Assembly (NCBI GenBank): GCA_902760765.1
Contig: CACWHO010000057.1
Coordinates: 1 to 6,280, forward strand
Reading direction: 5' to 3'
DNA: 6,280 nt
Source of the DNA: an uncultured Eubacteriales bacterium
Lineage (GTDB): Bacteria; Bacillota; Clostridia; TANB77; CAG-508
Below are positions 5,194 to 6,280 of this stretch, piece by piece. Every line of letters starts with the position of its first letter. Position 1 is the first letter of the stretch. The position numbers and the translations under genes are program-made. Below the pieces are notes generated by a model, which was given only the letters and a program-made list of their open reading frames with translations, ran no database searches and was not told the origin of the DNA.

Positions 5194-6081
5194 ATGTTAA
5201 AAGAACTTGAAAATTGTACACTATGTCCTCATAAATGCTCAATAAATAGAAATGGTGGACAAATTGGAAGATGCAAATCAAAAGATACTGTTAAAATAGC
5301 CTTATATTCAACACATAATTTTGAAGAACCATGTATAAGTGGTAAAAAAGGCTCTGGAACAGTATTTTTTTCTAACTGTAATATGAATTGTGTATTTTGC
5401 CAGAATTATGAAATTAGTCAACAGGGTAAAGGAAAAGAAATAACAATAGAAGATTTGGCAAAAATATTTTTAATACAACAAAGCAAAAATGTTGAAAATA
5501 TAAACCTTGTAACACCAACAAGTTATGTTCCACAAATAATTGAAGCAATCAAAATTGCAAGAAAAAATGGATTAAATTTACCAATAGTATATAATACAAA
5601 TGGATATGAAAATGTTGAAACAATAAAAATGCTTGATGGCTATATAGACATTTATTTGCCTGACCTAAAATATTCAGATGATAATTTAGCAAAAAGACTT
5701 TCAAAAGTAGATAATTATTTTGAAATTGCAACAGAGGCAATAAAAGAAATGAAAAAACAAGTTGGAAAAACAGAATTTAATGAAAATGGCATTATGAAAA
5801 AGGGAATAATCATTAGACATTTAGTTTTACCAAACCATATTTTAAATTCAAGAAGAGTTTTAAGATGGATAAACGATAATATTCCTGATTCGTATGTTAG
5901 TGTTATGGCACAATACTTTCCAACATATAAAGCAAAAGAAATTGAAGATATAAATAGAAAACTAACAAAAAAAGAATATCAAGAAATAGAAAATTATTTG
6001 TATAGATTAAACTTAGAAAATGGCTATATACAAGAACTTGGAGAACATGAAGAAGAATATGTTCCAAAATGGGAGTGGTGA
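5194..6081 (+). CDS. Radical SAM protein, COG1313/PflX-like
   Basis: This 295-residue protein has the radical SAM iron-sulfur motif CNMNCVFC (C62, C66, C69), which binds the 4Fe-4S cluster that cleaves S-adenosylmethionine to a 5'-deoxyadenosyl radical. An N-terminal Cys group, CTLCPHKC (8-15) plus GRC (25-27), may hold a structural metal or second cluster. The surrounding pattern (YSTHNFEEPCISG, GSGTVFFSNCNMNCVFCQNYEIS, YNTNGYE, DIYLPDLKY, RHLVLP, MAQYFP) fits the family often named putative pyruvate formate-lyase activating enzyme (COG1313, PflX). Length is normal for that family. The substrate is unknown in most members. No glycyl-radical enzyme gene lies nearby to support the PFL-activase label. 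The ATG has a ribosome site (aaaggaaag, 5177-5185) 8 bases upstream. I see no convincing promoter or terminator in 5093-5193, so read-through from upstream is possible. The TGA stop at 6079-6081 abuts or overlaps the next gene's start. Confidence 0.88.
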   Translation: MLKELENCTLCPHKCSINRNGGQIGRCKSKDTVKIALYSTHNFEEPCISGKKGSGTVFFSNCNMNCVFCQNYEISQQGKGKEITIEDLAKIFLIQQSKNVENINLVTPTSYVPQIIEAIKIARKNGLNLPIVYNTNGYENVETIKMLDGYIDIYLPDLKYSDDNLAKRLSKVDNYFEIATEAIKEMKKQVGKTEFNENGIMKKGIIIRHLVLPNHILNSRRVLRWINDNIPDSYVSVMAQYFPTYKAKEIEDINRKLTKKEYQEIENYLYRLNLENGYIQELGEHEEEYVPKWEW

Positions 6082-6083
6082 AT

Positions 6084-6280
6084 TTGAGTTTTTATTGTTG
6101 TATAGATTTAAAAAGTTTTTATGCATCTGTAGAATGCCAGGAAAGAGGACTTAATCCATTAACAACAAACCTGGTTGTAGCAGATAAAAATAGAACAAAC
6201 AAAACAATATGTGTAGCAGTAACACCATCATTAAAAGTATATGGAATACCAGGTAGAGCAAGATTATTTGAAGTTGTAAA
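6084..6280 (+). CDS. Y-family DNA polymerase, UmuC-like (partial, runs off the right edge)
   Basis: Sixty-five codons are visible. The N-terminus YCCIDLKSFYASVEC is the catalytic palm motif of Y-family translesion polymerases. D8 is a predicted metal ligand, and the FY pair at 12-13 holds the usual steric-gate position (Y13). The following ERGLNPLTTNLVVADKNRTNKTICVAVTPSLKVYGIPGRARLFEVV matches the UmuC/ImpB-type group seen in Firmicutes better than DinB. These enzymes copy damaged DNA, commonly as part of the SOS response, though no LexA-like site was found here. The start is uncertain. TTG at 6084 sits 8 bases after ggag (6072-6075) and is chosen. GTG at 6078 or 6075, or ATG at 6069 inside the radical SAM gene, are in-frame options. 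Each gives a tight junction or overlap that implies translational coupling. Confidence 0.88.
   Translation, partial: MSFYCCIDLKSFYASVECQERGLNPLTTNLVVADKNRTNKTICVAVTPSLKVYGIPGRARLFEVV

Overview
The window is a low-GC chromosomal segment with strong codon preference for AGA, GGA, ACA and ATA, and TGG for tryptophan. It has consensus sigma-A-type promoters (TTGACA/TATAAT), G-rich Shine-Dalgarno sites, tRNA genes that encode CCA, a FtsZ with Firmicutes-like motifs and an UmuC-type polymerase of the Firmicutes kind. This points to an uncultured or little-studied Clostridia-like Firmicute. Both TAA and TGA act as stops, so the code is standard. No CRISPR array, transposase or phage gene is visible.

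Layout. 1-398 holds no gene. It has a long imperfect palindrome, a second copy of the palindrome's right half as a direct repeat, a perfect 13-bp hairpin, a small TTACAAAA repeat cluster and a promoter. 399-1322 encodes an unrecognised helical protein with a Glu-rich linker and a basic tail. 1489-1658 is a self-contained transcription unit for a CAU-anticodon tRNA (promoter, tRNA, terminator). 1733-2977 is a 5-methylthioadenosine/S-adenosylhomocysteine deaminase gene broken by an in-frame TAA next to an apparent deletion of about 14 codons. 3006-3190 is a second self-contained unit, for tRNA-Tyr(GTA). 3314-4276 is an FtsZ that ends right after its globular core. 4382-5092 is a small membrane-anchored protein of unknown role. 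5194-6081 is a COG1313/PflX-like radical SAM protein. A Y-family (UmuC-like) polymerase follows it directly and runs off the right edge.

How the parts relate. All genes are on the plus strand, but most appear to be separate units: gene 1, each tRNA, mtaD and ftsZ have their own recognisable promoters, and gene 1 and both tRNAs have terminators. The membrane protein may be partly read through from ftsZ, because no terminator separates them. The radical SAM and polymerase genes abut or overlap and are probably co-transcribed. I see no clear multi-gene new system. The points most worth checking are the tail-less FtsZ outside a division operon, the freshly broken mtaD, the left-end palindromic repeat family, and the radical SAM-UmuC junction.
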